From TMP-7 sp038212445 (GTDB taxonomy: Bacteria; Acidobacteriota; Terriglobia; Bryobacterales; Bryobacteraceae), in the NCBI GenBank assembly GCA_038212445.1, contig JBBQUM010000005.1, forward strand, positions 186,001-250,000: DNA of 64,000 nt, written 5' to 3'. The position numbers were made by a program, and so were the translations under genes. A model generated the notes under the pieces. It ran no database searches. It worked only from the letters and a program-made list of their open reading frames with translations, and was not told the origin of the DNA. The stretch's first letter is position 1. Each line of letters opens with the position of its first letter. Shown one piece after another: positions 28,382-37,509 of this stretch.

Positions 28382-30613
28382 ATGGGCGTGGCCTTTTACG
28401 TTCTGCTGGGGGCCGCGTTCACGGTGCTTACGGCCGTATCCATCGGGAAACTGATGCTGCGGCGGTGGGCCCCCGGACTGTTTGACGAGGAGGAATGGCC
28501 GCTCAGCTTCGTGATCGGGTCGGGCGCGCTCAGCCTTTTTGTATTTCTGCTTTTCACGTCGCATCTGGCGTATAAGGGCGTCTTCATCGCTGCGGGCGTG
28601 CTGGCGATCGGGTGCGCGATTCGTTTAGGCGCGTACCGGTCAACCAAGCGCCGCTTCCAACCGCTGCCTGCGACGCTCAAGTGGATTGGTGTTGCGGGCT
28701 TTGCCGCCTTCACGACACTCTACTTCTTCAACGCGATGGCGCCGGAGGCCAGTCCGGACGGTTCGTCCTATCATCTCGGCTTGATGGCCCGGTATCTGCG
28801 CGCGCGTTCTTTCGTGGACACACCTTACAACATGTATGCCCAGTTGTCGGAGGGCATCGAGATGTTGTTTGCGTTTGCGTTCTCGATTGGACGCCACTCT
28901 GCGGCAGCCCTGGTCCACTTCTCTTTCCTGGTGACGCTGAGCGCGCTGCTGCTGGCCTATGGGAGACGCATCGGACAACCGGCGGCGGGCATGGCTGCGG
29001 CGTTGATCTTTTACACGTCTCCGGTAGTCGGGATGGATGGCACCAGCGCGTATATCGACGTTGCGGTGGCCTGCATCCTTTTCGCGATCTTCTACCTGAC
29101 GCAATTGTGGGACGAACGGCGGTCCACTTCGCTGCTGGTGTTGCTCGGCTTTGCGGCGGGGTTTGCCTACGCAGCCAAGTACACGGCATTTCTCGCGGTG
29201 CCGTATGCGGTGGGGTATGTGGCATGGCGGTCGCGCAAATGGAAACCGGCGGCGGTGGTGGCGCTGGCGTCGTTGGTCCTGATCACCCCCTGGGTAGCGA
29301 AGAACCTGATGGTCACGGGCAATCCCGTGGCGCCACTGATGAACCGCTGGTTCCCGAACCACTACGTGCATGTCGCCTTTGAGCGCGAGTGGTCGCGTCA
29401 GTTGCGAAACTATTCCGTAAAGAGTTTCACCGAGGTGCCCTGGGAGCTGACCGTCAAAGGTGAACAGTTGTCGGGGCATATCGGCGTCATGTTTCTGCTG
29501 ATCCCGCTGTCATTGCTATCCCTGCGGTCGCGGACGGGGCGGCGGCTTTTCATCCCCGCTCTGCTCTACACGGCTCCGTACTTCGGGAACATCGGGGCAC
29601 GCTTCCTGATTCCTCCCCTGCCCTTCTGGGCGCTGCTGATCAGCCTTGGACTCAGCGCGTGGCCAGTTGCGCAGACGGCGCTCGCGGCGATGGCCTGCGT
29701 GCTTTGCTGGCCGGGGATTATGCGTCAGTACTCGGGCAAATACCTGTGGGCACTGGAGTCGTCGATCCCGTTCAAGGCTGCGCTGCGGCTTGAACCCGAG
29801 GATCAATATCTCGCTGACAAGCATCCCGAATACAACATCACGCGGGTGGTGGACCTGCAGACGCCGCCGGGCGCGCGCATCTTCACATTCCACGGGCGCA
29901 TGGACTCCTACACGACACGAGAGCTTGCGGTGGGCTTCCAATCGGCGCGCGGGGAGACGCTGTCGGAGGTGTTCACGGGCGCTTTCTCACCCGATCTGCA
30001 GCCGCGTTTGCGGCAGTCAGTGGCCTTCAAGTCGCAAGCGATTCGCCGTCTGCGGCTGGTAGAAACCACCGATGCGCGGCAGCCTGCGGAGGAGTGGGTG
30101 GTGAACGAGGTGCGGCTTCTGGCGGATGGAAAGGAAGTGCCGCGGTCAGCGGAGTGGAGAATCACTGCGCGCCGGAATCCGTGGGACATCCGGCTGGCGT
30201 TCGACAATTCTCCGGTAACGCGGTGGCGGTCGTGGCAGCCGCTCAAGGCAGGAGACTTCATTGAGATCGACCTGCTCCACCCGACGACGCTCGACGAGGT
30301 GGCGGTGGAGACGCATGTGTCGCAGCACCTTGTGGGTCTGCGGGTAGAGGTTGAGGACGAGCACGGCGGGTGGCGCATCGCGGGCAGCGAGAAGAAAGAG
30401 TCGGAGCTTCCGGGGCGGGGATTCCAGGGCAAAGCCGCGATGGCGGAACTGCGGGCAGCGGGCTTCGACTACCTGCTGGTTCAACCGGACGACTGGGGCG
30501 GTCCCGAGGTGGCGGAGGATCCGGCGGCGTGGGGGCTGACGCCAGTGGGCCGTTCGGGATTGGTGGTGCTTTACCGGATCGACGTCGAGGGTCCGCTGCT
30601 GGAGGAGAAGTAA
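28382..30613 (+). CDS. Large glycosyltransferase-39-like membrane protein with C-terminal discoidin-like domain
   Basis: A 743-residue protein. The first 430 residues hold about ten membrane helices and resemble GT-C (ArnT/PMT-like, GT39) glycosyltransferases: an early luminal acidic segment near EASPDGSSYHLGLMARYLRA, then helices such as FAAGFAYAAKYTAFLAVPYA. Residues 445-743 are soluble; around 590-690 they look like a discoidin (F5/8 type C) carbohydrate-binding fold (FDNSPVTRWRSWQPLKAGDF, EIDLLHPTTLDEVAVETH). A membrane transferase with its own binding domain is suggested. No donor or acceptor can be assigned. The start directly follows the lipoprotein stop. Confidence 0.7.
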   Translation: MGVAFYVLLGAAFTVLTAVSIGKLMLRRWAPGLFDEEEWPLSFVIGSGALSLFVFLLFTSHLAYKGVFIAAGVLAIGCAIRLGAYRSTKRRFQPLPATLKWIGVAGFAAFTTLYFFNAMAPEASPDGSSYHLGLMARYLRARSFVDTPYNMYAQLSEGIEMLFAFAFSIGRHSAAALVHFSFLVTLSALLLAYGRRIGQPAAGMAAALIFYTSPVVGMDGTSAYIDVAVACILFAIFYLTQLWDERRSTSLLVLLGFAAGFAYAAKYTAFLAVPYAVGYVAWRSRKWKPAAVVALASLVLITPWVAKNLMVTGNPVAPLMNRWFPNHYVHVAFEREWSRQLRNYSVKSFTEVPWELTVKGEQLSGHIGVMFLLIPLSLLSLRSRTGRRLFIPALLYTAPYFGNIGARFLIPPLPFWALLISLGLSAWPVAQTALAAMACVLCWPGIMRQYSGKYLWALESSIPFKAALRLEPEDQYLADKHPEYNITRVVDLQTPPGARIFTFHGRMDSYTTRELAVGFQSARGETLSEVFTGAFSPDLQPRLRQSVAFKSQAIRRLRLVETTDARQPAEEWVVNEVRLLADGKEVPRSAEWRITARRNPWDIRLAFDNSPVTRWRSWQPLKAGDFIEIDLLHPTTLDEVAVETHVSQHLVGLRVEVEDEHGGWRIAGSEKKESELPGRGFQGKAAMAELRAAGFDYLLVQPDDWGGPEVAEDPAAWGLTPVGRSGLVVLYRIDVEGPLLEEK

Positions 30614-30615
30614 GG

Positions 30616-31560
30616 ATGCGGCTTTTTCTAGGCGTAGACGGCGGTCAATCGTCCACTACGGCGTTGATTGGCGACGAGACAGGACGGGTGCATGGATTCA
30701 GCCGGGGCGGCCCGTGCAACCACGTGGGCGCGGCGGAAGCGCGGGAGAAGTTTCTGCGAGTGGTGGGGGGATGCGTCCGCGAGGCATATGAGCAGGCGGG
30801 CGGAGGGCGACCCGCGTTTGAGGCGGCATGCCTAGGATTCTCGGGCGGTCCTGAGGACAAAGAGGCATTGGTACGCGAGTTCCTATCGGCTGAGCATCTG
30901 ACCGTGACCCACGACGCGCTGATTGCCTTGGCGGGCGCGTGTGGGGGTGAGCCGGGACTGATCACCATCGCAGGAACGGGCTCAATCGCATTTGGCCGGA
31001 ATGCGTCCGGCGAGATCGCGCGTGCCGGCGGCTGGGGTTATGTTTTTGGCGACGAAGGCGGCGGGTTCGACATTGCGAGGCAAGCGCTGCGAGCGTCGCT
31101 GCGGTATGAGGAAGGCTGGGGTCCGCCGACTGTCCTGCACCGGCGGTTGCTCGACATCTCAGGAGCGGCGAACGCGAATGAGCTGATGCATCATTTCTAC
31201 ACGCCGGAGTATCCGCGGTCACGCGTGGCGACGTACTCACGGTTGGTGGACGAAGCCGCAGTGGACGGCGACGCGGTCGCGCAGCAGTTGCTGGACCGGG
31301 CGGCGCACGAACTTGCGGGCCTGGCGTCGGCGGTGCGCGGACAGTTGTTCCGTACGAACGAACCGGCGAGGGTTTCCTATATTGGCGGGGTATTTCGGAG
31401 CCAGCGCCTGCTGGGCCGGTTCCGCACTCTACTCGAGTTGGAAGACGGCAATCGTTTTGGTCCTCCGGCGATGGGACCCGCCGCCGGGGCATTGCTCGAA
31501 GCCTACCGGATGTCGGGCCTGCATCCACAAATCGAAAATCTACCGGAGTCTGAAAAATGA
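30616..31560 (+). CDS. BadF/BadG/BcrA/BcrD-type ATPase (N-acetylglucosamine kinase-like)
   Basis: A 314-residue member of the ASKHA (actin/hexokinase) superfamily. The phosphate-1 motif is LGVDGGQSSTTALIGDETG at residues 5-23. The adenosine region TIAGTGSIAFGRN and AGGWGYVFGDEGGGFDI follow, as in the BadF/GlcNAc kinase family. In other bacteria such proteins phosphorylate amino sugars of recycled cell wall. It follows the membrane protein by 2 bases and overlaps the M20 peptidase (ATGA at 31557-31560), placing a sugar kinase and a peptidase together as in cell-wall recycling operons (inference). Confidence 0.85.
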   Translation: MRLFLGVDGGQSSTTALIGDETGRVHGFSRGGPCNHVGAAEAREKFLRVVGGCVREAYEQAGGGRPAFEAACLGFSGGPEDKEALVREFLSAEHLTVTHDALIALAGACGGEPGLITIAGTGSIAFGRNASGEIARAGGWGYVFGDEGGGFDIARQALRASLRYEEGWGPPTVLHRRLLDISGAANANELMHHFYTPEYPRSRVATYSRLVDEAAVDGDAVAQQLLDRAAHELAGLASAVRGQLFRTNEPARVSYIGGVFRSQRLLGRFRTLLELEDGNRFGPPAMGPAAGALLEAYRMSGLHPQIENLPESEK

Positions 31561-32876
31561 AATTCGCATCCTGGCTCATGCTGCTGTCGCTGCCGCTCAG
31601 CGCCGCGGAACCGGACTGGCCGGCACTGGAGCGGCACGCGATTGAGTTCCTACAGGAATACATTCGCATGGCGACGGTAAACCCGCCCGCCGATACACGG
31701 GCGGCGGCCGCGCTGTTCAAAGCGGAACTGGCGAAGAACGGTCTCGAGGCGCAGGTGTTTGAAGCGGCGCCGACGGGTCAGACAAATCTGATGGTCAGGC
31801 TGCCGGGTCGGGATCGCAGCAAGAAACCGCTGCTGTTGCTCAACCATTTTGATGTGGTGCCGGTGGACGCCAAGGCGTGGTCCATCGATCCATTCGGCGC
31901 GTTGATCAAGGACGGGCAGATCTGGGGACGCGGGTCGCTGGACATGAAGGGCATCGCGGTGCAGCAGTTGACCGCGCTGATCACACTGCACAATTTGGGA
32001 ATCGTGCCGCCGCGTGACATTGTGATGATTTCGACAGCCGATGAAGAGTCGAGCGGGGTGTATGGAATTCAGTGGATGATCGCCCATCACTACGCCGAGT
32101 TCGAGCCAGAATACGTGCTGGACGAAGGCGGGTTGGGAAGCCGCGACATGCTGGCGCGGGACAAACTGGTGTTTGGCGTCTCGGTGGGTGAGAAGCAGAT
32201 CGCATGGCTCAGGCTGCGTGCCAAGGGAACCGCGGGACATGGCTCACAGCCGATTCCGGACAACGCCAACATGATCCTGTTGGAGGCGATTCATAAGGCG
32301 CTGGCGCTACCGGAGCGGGCACGGCCGAATCCTGTGATCGAACAAATGAAGCGAGTGGCGGGCGGCGAACTGGCAGTCAACAAATACACGGGCGCAATTC
32401 AGCGCAACACGATCTCTCTGACGACGATGACATCGGGGGTGGGATCGCCAGTGAAGGTGAACGTAATCCCGTCGACTTCGGAAGCGACGCTCGACTGCCG
32501 GCTGCTGCCCGGGGTGAACAGCGATGAATTCATCTCGGAGATGAAGGCGCGTATTAACGATCCGCGGGTGACGGTGGAGGTCATCTCACGCTCGCCCGAC
32601 ACGGGGGCTAGCCGCAGCGATACACCGCTTTTTGAAGCCATCCGCAACTCGATCCTTGCGCATCACCCCACAGCAGCGGTGATGCCGATGTTTGTCCCGT
32701 TTGGAACCGATTCTTCGTACTTGCGGCAGCGAGGCGTGGTGGCTTACGGCCTGACGCCGATGGTTCTGGACGCCGCCACTGCCGCCACGATGCACAGCGA
32801 CCAGGAGCGTATTCCCCTCGAGGAGTTCAAGAAGGGATTGCGGATTTATTTTGATGTGCTCAAGTCGAATTACTGA
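31557..32876 (+). CDS. Exported M20-family metallopeptidase
   Basis: A 439-residue zinc carboxypeptidase/aminoacylase of family M20. The signal peptide is MKFASWLMLLSLPLSAAE. Zinc and catalytic residues follow the family pattern: LLNH97FD99VVPVD, GRGSLD129MKG, and the E163-E164 pair in ADEESSG. The dimerisation domain occupies about residues 215-330. The start overlaps the kinase stop by 4 bases (ATGA). It ends with a 7-base convergent overlap with the NHL-repeat gene. It probably trims peptides or N-acyl amino acids in the periplasm. Confidence 0.93.
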   Translation: MKFASWLMLLSLPLSAAEPDWPALERHAIEFLQEYIRMATVNPPADTRAAAALFKAELAKNGLEAQVFEAAPTGQTNLMVRLPGRDRSKKPLLLLNHFDVVPVDAKAWSIDPFGALIKDGQIWGRGSLDMKGIAVQQLTALITLHNLGIVPPRDIVMISTADEESSGVYGIQWMIAHHYAEFEPEYVLDEGGLGSRDMLARDKLVFGVSVGEKQIAWLRLRAKGTAGHGSQPIPDNANMILLEAIHKALALPERARPNPVIEQMKRVAGGELAVNKYTGAIQRNTISLTTMTSGVGSPVKVNVIPSTSEATLDCRLLPGVNSDEFISEMKARINDPRVTVEVISRSPDTGASRSDTPLFEAIRNSILAHHPTAAVMPMFVPFGTDSSYLRQRGVVAYGLTPMVLDAATAATMHSDQERIPLEEFKKGLRIYFDVLKSNY

Positions 32877-35800
32877 GCGGCGGTTCCCTTCACGGTGATA
32901 AAAGGCCCCAGTGGCGAAGACGCTCCACCGATGGTGAGCACCACCGCCTGATCGCCCTCCGGCATATCGGTGGGGACCTGGAAATTCAGCTGATAGAGGC
33001 CGGGGAAGCCAGGCGCGATGCCCGCATACAGGATGCCGGCGTCGGCGATGGTGCGTCCGCCGAAGGTCAGCTTTAGGGAGCCCGTCACCTTGGCCAGACC
33101 CGCGGGCGGTATGTCACCGGGGTTGATCGCTGGATTCGTCGCACCAAATGACGTCGCGTAGAGCGCCACGTACTCTCCGGGCTGCGCAGGGGCGGTTCCG
33201 CCACCGGGGAACAGGTCGGCAGCACCGATAACAGCGCCCGACACCGCGTCGCGCGCGGCGATGGGATTCCTGCCGCCGGTATTCGGCTTCAGGTAGAAGA
33301 ACTCCGGCGCCGAGGCTTGCACGGTGATCGAGTCGGTGTTGCTCTTCAACTCGTTCGCCAAGCCGCAACTACTGGTGACCTGAACGGCCGCGGGCCCGGC
33401 AGTCACCGTGGGAATCTGGAAATTAATCTGCCCCGGATAGACCAGGAAGATGGGCGCCTTAACGCCGCCGACGGTGACGCAGGCGCCGGCCAGCGTTGTA
33501 GGAACTTTGCCATTGACCAGATCGCCGTCGCCCACCTGCACGGCTGTACCGGGAGGGGCGAAATTGCTGCCGAACACGCTGGCAATGCCGTTAACGGCGA
33601 CCGTACGCTGAGCAGGAGTGCTGAGGCCCGCTCCCAAGACGCCGCCCTGATTGATCAGCGGTTCGAGTATCGTGATGACCTGATTCACGGTGAGCGAAAA
33701 AGAGACACTGGCAACGCCCGAGGCGCTCGCCGTGACGGTAACCGGGCCGGCCGTAGCGCCGAGGGTCGTGGTTACCGAAGCGGTACCGTCAGCCGCGGTG
33801 GTGGCCGTTGATGCGGACAGCGTGGCGGCTCCGGTGGTGACTGCGAACGTCACTGGAATGCCCGCGACGGCTACGGCGGCAGAGTCCGCGACCTTCACCG
33901 TGAGCGCGATCTGGGCGCCTGGGTTACCTTTCTGGTTGTTGCCGGCGGTGATCACCATGGCGGCGGCGGTTTGCGGCGTGAGTTTGCGAACGCGATTGTT
34001 GATGATGTCGGCGAGATAGATCTGTCCGTTCGCTGTCACCCATGCGTCCACCGGGACGAGTGCCACCGAGAGGGCGGCGCCCGAGTCCTTGTCGAACTGG
34101 TAGTTGCCGTTGCCGGCGATGGTGGTGATGATGCCGGAAGGAGTGACTTTGCGGACTGCGGCATTGCCCGTGTCGCAGATGTACAGGTTGCCGGCGGCGT
34201 CTAAACGCGCGCAGCCCGGCAGTGCCAGTTTCGCCGATTTGGCGTCGCCGCCGTCTCCAGAGAAACCGCGTCCGCCCGTGCCGGCAACGAGCACAACATT
34301 GCCGGTGGCCGCTTCGATTTTCAAAATGCGATGGTTGGGCGTGTCGGCGACATACACGTTGCCGGCGGCGTCCGGGGTAATCGTGACCGGAGTCATGGGC
34401 GCTGAAGTGGCTGGACCGCCGATCCCCGAAAGCCCGGTACGGCCGTTGCCGCCGATGGTGGAGATGATGCCGGTTTTGGCGTCCACTTTTCGAACGCGAC
34501 CGTTAGCGCTGTCGGCGATATAGAGGTTGCCGGCGGCATCGAACTTGATGTCGTTGGGCATGTCGAACTGGGCCGCGGAGGCCAGGCCGCCATCCCCGGC
34601 GAAACCGGTCCGTCCGCCGGCGTAGGTGCTGATGCCACCGGTCGGGCTGATGGTCCGGATGCGGTCATTGCCGGAATCGCAGAACATGAGAAGCCCCTGC
34701 TGGTCGAAAGCAACGCCGGCCGGCAGGCTCACTCTGGCGGCTGTTGAGCCGGGAATGCCGTCGCCGGAAATTGTCACGATCTTGCCGTCGGAGCCGACGC
34801 GGCGGACTCGCTGGTTGTATGTGTCGCTGATGATCAAGTCGCCGTTAGCCGACACGCCAACCGAGGTGGGGGCATTCAAGTACGCGCTGGTGGCCGCCTG
34901 ATTGTCCTTCACGTCAGAGCCGGCCACTGTGGTCACCACGCCTCCGGCTATCTTGCGTACGCGATAGTTGCTGGTATCGGCGATATACACGTCGCCGTTG
35001 GGAGCGAAATGAATATCGAGCGGAGCCGCGAACATCGCGCCGGCAACAGGTCCGCCATCGCCTTTGAATCCCACGTCGAGCGATCCACCGAGGGTCGAAA
35101 TCACGTTCGACTGGAGATTTACGGCTCGAATGATGCCCACCTGCAGAATGTAGAGTTGGGTTCCGGTAGGATCGATGGCGATGGTTTCGGGCAGCGGGAC
35201 GGCCGCCTTATCGGCTGCGCCATTGTCGCCGTACAAATCGAGGTCGCCGTTGCCCGCGTAACTATTGATACGCCCGTCGGTGGAGGTGACTCTGCGAATC
35301 GCATTGTTATAAAAATCGGCGATATAGATGTTGTTATTACTGTCGACGGCGACGCCTCGCGGACCGTCGAGTGTCGCCGAGGTGGCGGGTCCGTTGTCTC
35401 CGCTATAGCCGGTCTGGCCGCTGCCGGCCACGGTCGTGATGATGTTGGTGGAGATGGTCACCTTACGGACCCGGTCGTTGCTGTAATCGGCGATATAGAG
35501 GTTTCCGGACGAGTCCACGGCCAGGCCGTACGGATCGAATCCAGCCTGCGTGGCCGGGCCGCCGTCGCCTGACGCGCGATAGCCGCCATTTCCCGCAATC
35601 GTGGTTATGATTCCTGTCGACAACTGCAGGCGGCGTACGACGTTGTTGTAATAGTCGCCAATATATAAAATGCCGTTTTTACGGTCGACGACAAGCGAGC
35701 TTGGAGCATAAAGTTCGGCAAGAATGGCTGGTCCGCCATCACCGCTATAGCTTCCGCGTCCTGTGCCGGCGATGGTGGTGACGATTCCGGTAGGAGTCAC

Positions 35801-36010
35801 TTTTCGAACCCGATTCGCCGTCGAATCGGCTATATAGAGGTTGCCCGCAGCGTCCACGTCCACCGCCACGGGGCGTTGCAGCAGCGTAGAAGTGGCCTGG
35901 CCGCCGTCTCTGAGCGTGTCGGTTCCCGCGATCGTAGAGACTGTGTAGGATTGACCAAATGCGGACAGAAGCGAACAAAATGAGGCGATTATAAGTAGAA
36001 CATTGCGCAT
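32870..36010 (-). CDS. Secreted NHL-repeat protein with Big_1-like and TIGR03437-type C-terminal domains
   Basis: A 1046-residue secreted protein. A signal peptide (MRNVLLIIASFCSLLSAFG) is followed by about twelve NHL repeats of 50-57 residues, each with a GDGGPA-like turn and a GNLYIADxxNxRVRKV-like strand, forming two propellers or a long one. Residues about 720-815 are a bacterial Ig-like domain (IALTVKVADSAAVAVAGIPV). The last 230 residues match the domain named TIGR03437, characteristic of Solibacter secreted proteins (NGIASVFGSNFAPPGTAVQV, IFLVYPGQINFQIP). A surface adhesion or sugar-binding role is possible but unproven. Confidence 0.9.
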   Translation of the reverse strand: MRNVLLIIASFCSLLSAFGQSYTVSTIAGTDTLRDGGQATSTLLQRPVAVDVDAAGNLYIADSTANRVRKVTPTGIVTTIAGTGRGSYSGDGGPAILAELYAPSSLVVDRKNGILYIGDYYNNVVRRLQLSTGIITTIAGNGGYRASGDGGPATQAGFDPYGLAVDSSGNLYIADYSNDRVRKVTISTNIITTVAGSGQTGYSGDNGPATSATLDGPRGVAVDSNNNIYIADFYNNAIRRVTSTDGRINSYAGNGDLDLYGDNGAADKAAVPLPETIAIDPTGTQLYILQVGIIRAVNLQSNVISTLGGSLDVGFKGDGGPVAGAMFAAPLDIHFAPNGDVYIADTSNYRVRKIAGGVVTTVAGSDVKDNQAATSAYLNAPTSVGVSANGDLIISDTYNQRVRRVGSDGKIVTISGDGIPGSTAARVSLPAGVAFDQQGLLMFCDSGNDRIRTISPTGGISTYAGGRTGFAGDGGLASAAQFDMPNDIKFDAAGNLYIADSANGRVRKVDAKTGIISTIGGNGRTGLSGIGGPATSAPMTPVTITPDAAGNVYVADTPNHRILKIEAATGNVVLVAGTGGRGFSGDGGDAKSAKLALPGCARLDAAGNLYICDTGNAAVRKVTPSGIITTIAGNGNYQFDKDSGAALSVALVPVDAWVTANGQIYLADIINNRVRKLTPQTAAAMVITAGNNQKGNPGAQIALTVKVADSAAVAVAGIPVTFAVTTGAATLSASTATTAADGTASVTTTLGATAGPVTVTASASGVASVSFSLTVNQVITILEPLINQGGVLGAGLSTPAQRTVAVNGIASVFGSNFAPPGTAVQVGDGDLVNGKVPTTLAGACVTVGGVKAPIFLVYPGQINFQIPTVTAGPAAVQVTSSCGLANELKSNTDSITVQASAPEFFYLKPNTGGRNPIAARDAVSGAVIGAADLFPGGGTAPAQPGEYVALYATSFGATNPAINPGDIPPAGLAKVTGSLKLTFGGRTIADAGILYAGIAPGFPGLYQLNFQVPTDMPEGDQAVVLTIGGASSPLGPFITVKGTAAQ

Positions 36011-36019
36011 AGATAGACC

Positions 36020-36055
36020 ACAAATATTATAATTTAAGATTTACGGACCTGAAAT
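36020..36055 (-). promoter_or_regulatory. Candidate promoter of the NHL-repeat gene
   Basis: On the minus strand TATAAT (36031-36026) lies 16 bases before the ATG (36010) in an AT-rich stretch. A weak -35-like TTTCAG lies 17 bases further upstream. The TATAAT is a perfect -10 hexamer, but the -35 is poor. Seen by eye only. Confidence 0.4.
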
Positions 36056-36163
36056 AGATATTAACTGTAATTCGCAGGAATAATCTGAGGGGGCGAGACT
36101 TTAGTACTCCGTAGAACGTTCGGGTGATTCTGCGGATGAAGGGGACTGGTTGCGGGAGGAGTT

Positions 36164-36190
36164 GAGGGATGCGAGTGGCCCGCATCCCTC
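36164..36190 (-). terminator. Strong hairpin after the oxidoreductase gene
   Basis: GAGGGATGCG (36164-36173) pairs with CGCATCCCTC (36181-36190) around a 7-base loop, 11 bases beyond the stop codon of the minus-strand oxidoreductase. No T-tract follows on the minus strand, so it may be a rho-assisted end or a 3'-end stabiliser instead of a standard intrinsic terminator. The rest of 36011-36200 shows nothing else. Confidence 0.45.
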
Positions 36191-36200
36191 GGTGAAGATT

Positions 36201-37472
36201 CTAGGCGAAGTGGTACTTGGCGGCCTTGTCGTCCCAGATCACTTTCTTGTTGTTCTTGAACGACAGCGTGGCCATATGGCCCGAGATGGCGGCTTGCTGG
36301 CCGATGATGGGATCGGCAATCACTTTGGTCTTGCCCTGTACGGCCTCAATCAGGTTGGTCATGTGGGATTCAACGGCCTTGTTGTCGTTGCCGGGCAGTT
36401 CAATGGTCACCTTCTGACGCGCGGCGATTTTGGCCGGCGCTTTTCCACGGAAGGTTTCCGGATAGAAGTTCAGCACCTGCCGGTTGAGCACTTCGATGGT
36501 GCCTTCATTGCCCATGAAGTTCTCGCCGTAACCGTAGTGATCGTTGCCGAAGTACGAGGAATAGTTGATATGGAATTTACCGGGATACTCGTACAGCGCG
36601 CTGAAACAATCGGGGACATCGCGATCGTCGTCAGTCCAACGGTAAATTCCGCCGGAAGCCATACAGGTGCTGGGCACGGTCTTGCCGCAGACGAAATTCG
36701 TAATGTCGGTCTGATGGACCAGGAGGTCGGTGGAGATGCCGCCGGAGTAATCCCAGTACAGCCGCCATTGATAGAAGCGCTGCTTGTCAAAGGCGTGCTT
36801 GGGTCCGGGTACGCCTTCGAGGAAGCGGTCCCAATCGGTGTTGGACGGTGAGGCGTCGGCGGGAATCGCGTAGCGCCAGGCGGGATCGGTGTCGAGCGAA
36901 TTGCGATACCAGAAAGCGCGGGTATAGTGGATGTCGCCGATCATGCCCTGGGCGATCATCTCCTTGGCCTTCTGGTAGAGCGTGTTCGACCGGTTCTGCG
37001 TGCCCACCTGAACGATCTTGCCCGACTTCTGCCACGCCTTCACCATCTCGGCGCCCTGTTCGATGGTGTGGGCGAGCGGTTTCTCAACGTACACATTCTT
37101 GCCCGCCTTCATGGCTGCCATGAACATCGGGTAGTGCAGATGTTCGGGGGTGGCAATGACGACGATGTCGATGCTCGGATCTTTCAGGACGTCCTTGTAA
37201 TCCTCATAAAGTTTCGGCGCGCTTTGGCCCTGGGTTTGGACCAGATCCTTGGAGCGGGCGCGATTGCCGGCGTAGGCGTCGCACACGGCGACCACCTGGA
37301 CGTTGGCGCCGTTTCCGCCGGCGAAAAAGCGCTGCATCAGGTAATTGCCGCGGCTGCCGGTGCCGATCCAGGCGATGGTCAATTTGTCGTTGGCGCCGAG
37401 GGCCGGAACCACGGCGGGTGCTGCCGCGAGGGCGGCCGATGTCAACAGAGTCCGGCGTGTAGGGGCTTGCAT
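36201..37472 (-). CDS. Tat-exported Gfo/Idh/MocA-family oxidoreductase
   Basis: A 423-residue NAD(P)-dependent oxidoreductase-like protein. The Tat-type signal is PTRRTLLTSAALAAAPAVVP. The Rossmann domain starts TIAWIGTGSRGNYL; the catalytic segment is VYVEKPLAHTIEQG with the conserved EKP. The C-terminal domain has DYSGGISTDLLVHQTD. ATG at 37472 is used because it opens the Tat signal; a longer form would add 27 atypical residues. It resembles the oxidoreductase at 17115 but has the canonical EKP and no Gly-rich insertion. The substrate is unknown. Confidence 0.9.
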   Translation of the reverse strand: MQAPTRRTLLTSAALAAAPAVVPALGANDKLTIAWIGTGSRGNYLMQRFFAGGNGANVQVVAVCDAYAGNRARSKDLVQTQGQSAPKLYEDYKDVLKDPSIDIVVIATPEHLHYPMFMAAMKAGKNVYVEKPLAHTIEQGAEMVKAWQKSGKIVQVGTQNRSNTLYQKAKEMIAQGMIGDIHYTRAFWYRNSLDTDPAWRYAIPADASPSNTDWDRFLEGVPGPKHAFDKQRFYQWRLYWDYSGGISTDLLVHQTDITNFVCGKTVPSTCMASGGIYRWTDDDRDVPDCFSALYEYPGKFHINYSSYFGNDHYGYGENFMGNEGTIEVLNRQVLNFYPETFRGKAPAKIAARQKVTIELPGNDNKAVESHMTNLIEAVQGKTKVIADPIIGQQAAISGHMATLSFKNNKKVIWDDKAAKYHFA

Positions 37473-37509
37473 GGCTACAGCATATCGCTGTTTCAGGCCG
37501 TTTCGCCTG

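Noticed and set aside
30962..31720. A 252-residue minus-strand reading frame
   Set aside because: It lies across the BadF-type kinase and the M20 peptidase start, both with intact motifs on the plus strand.
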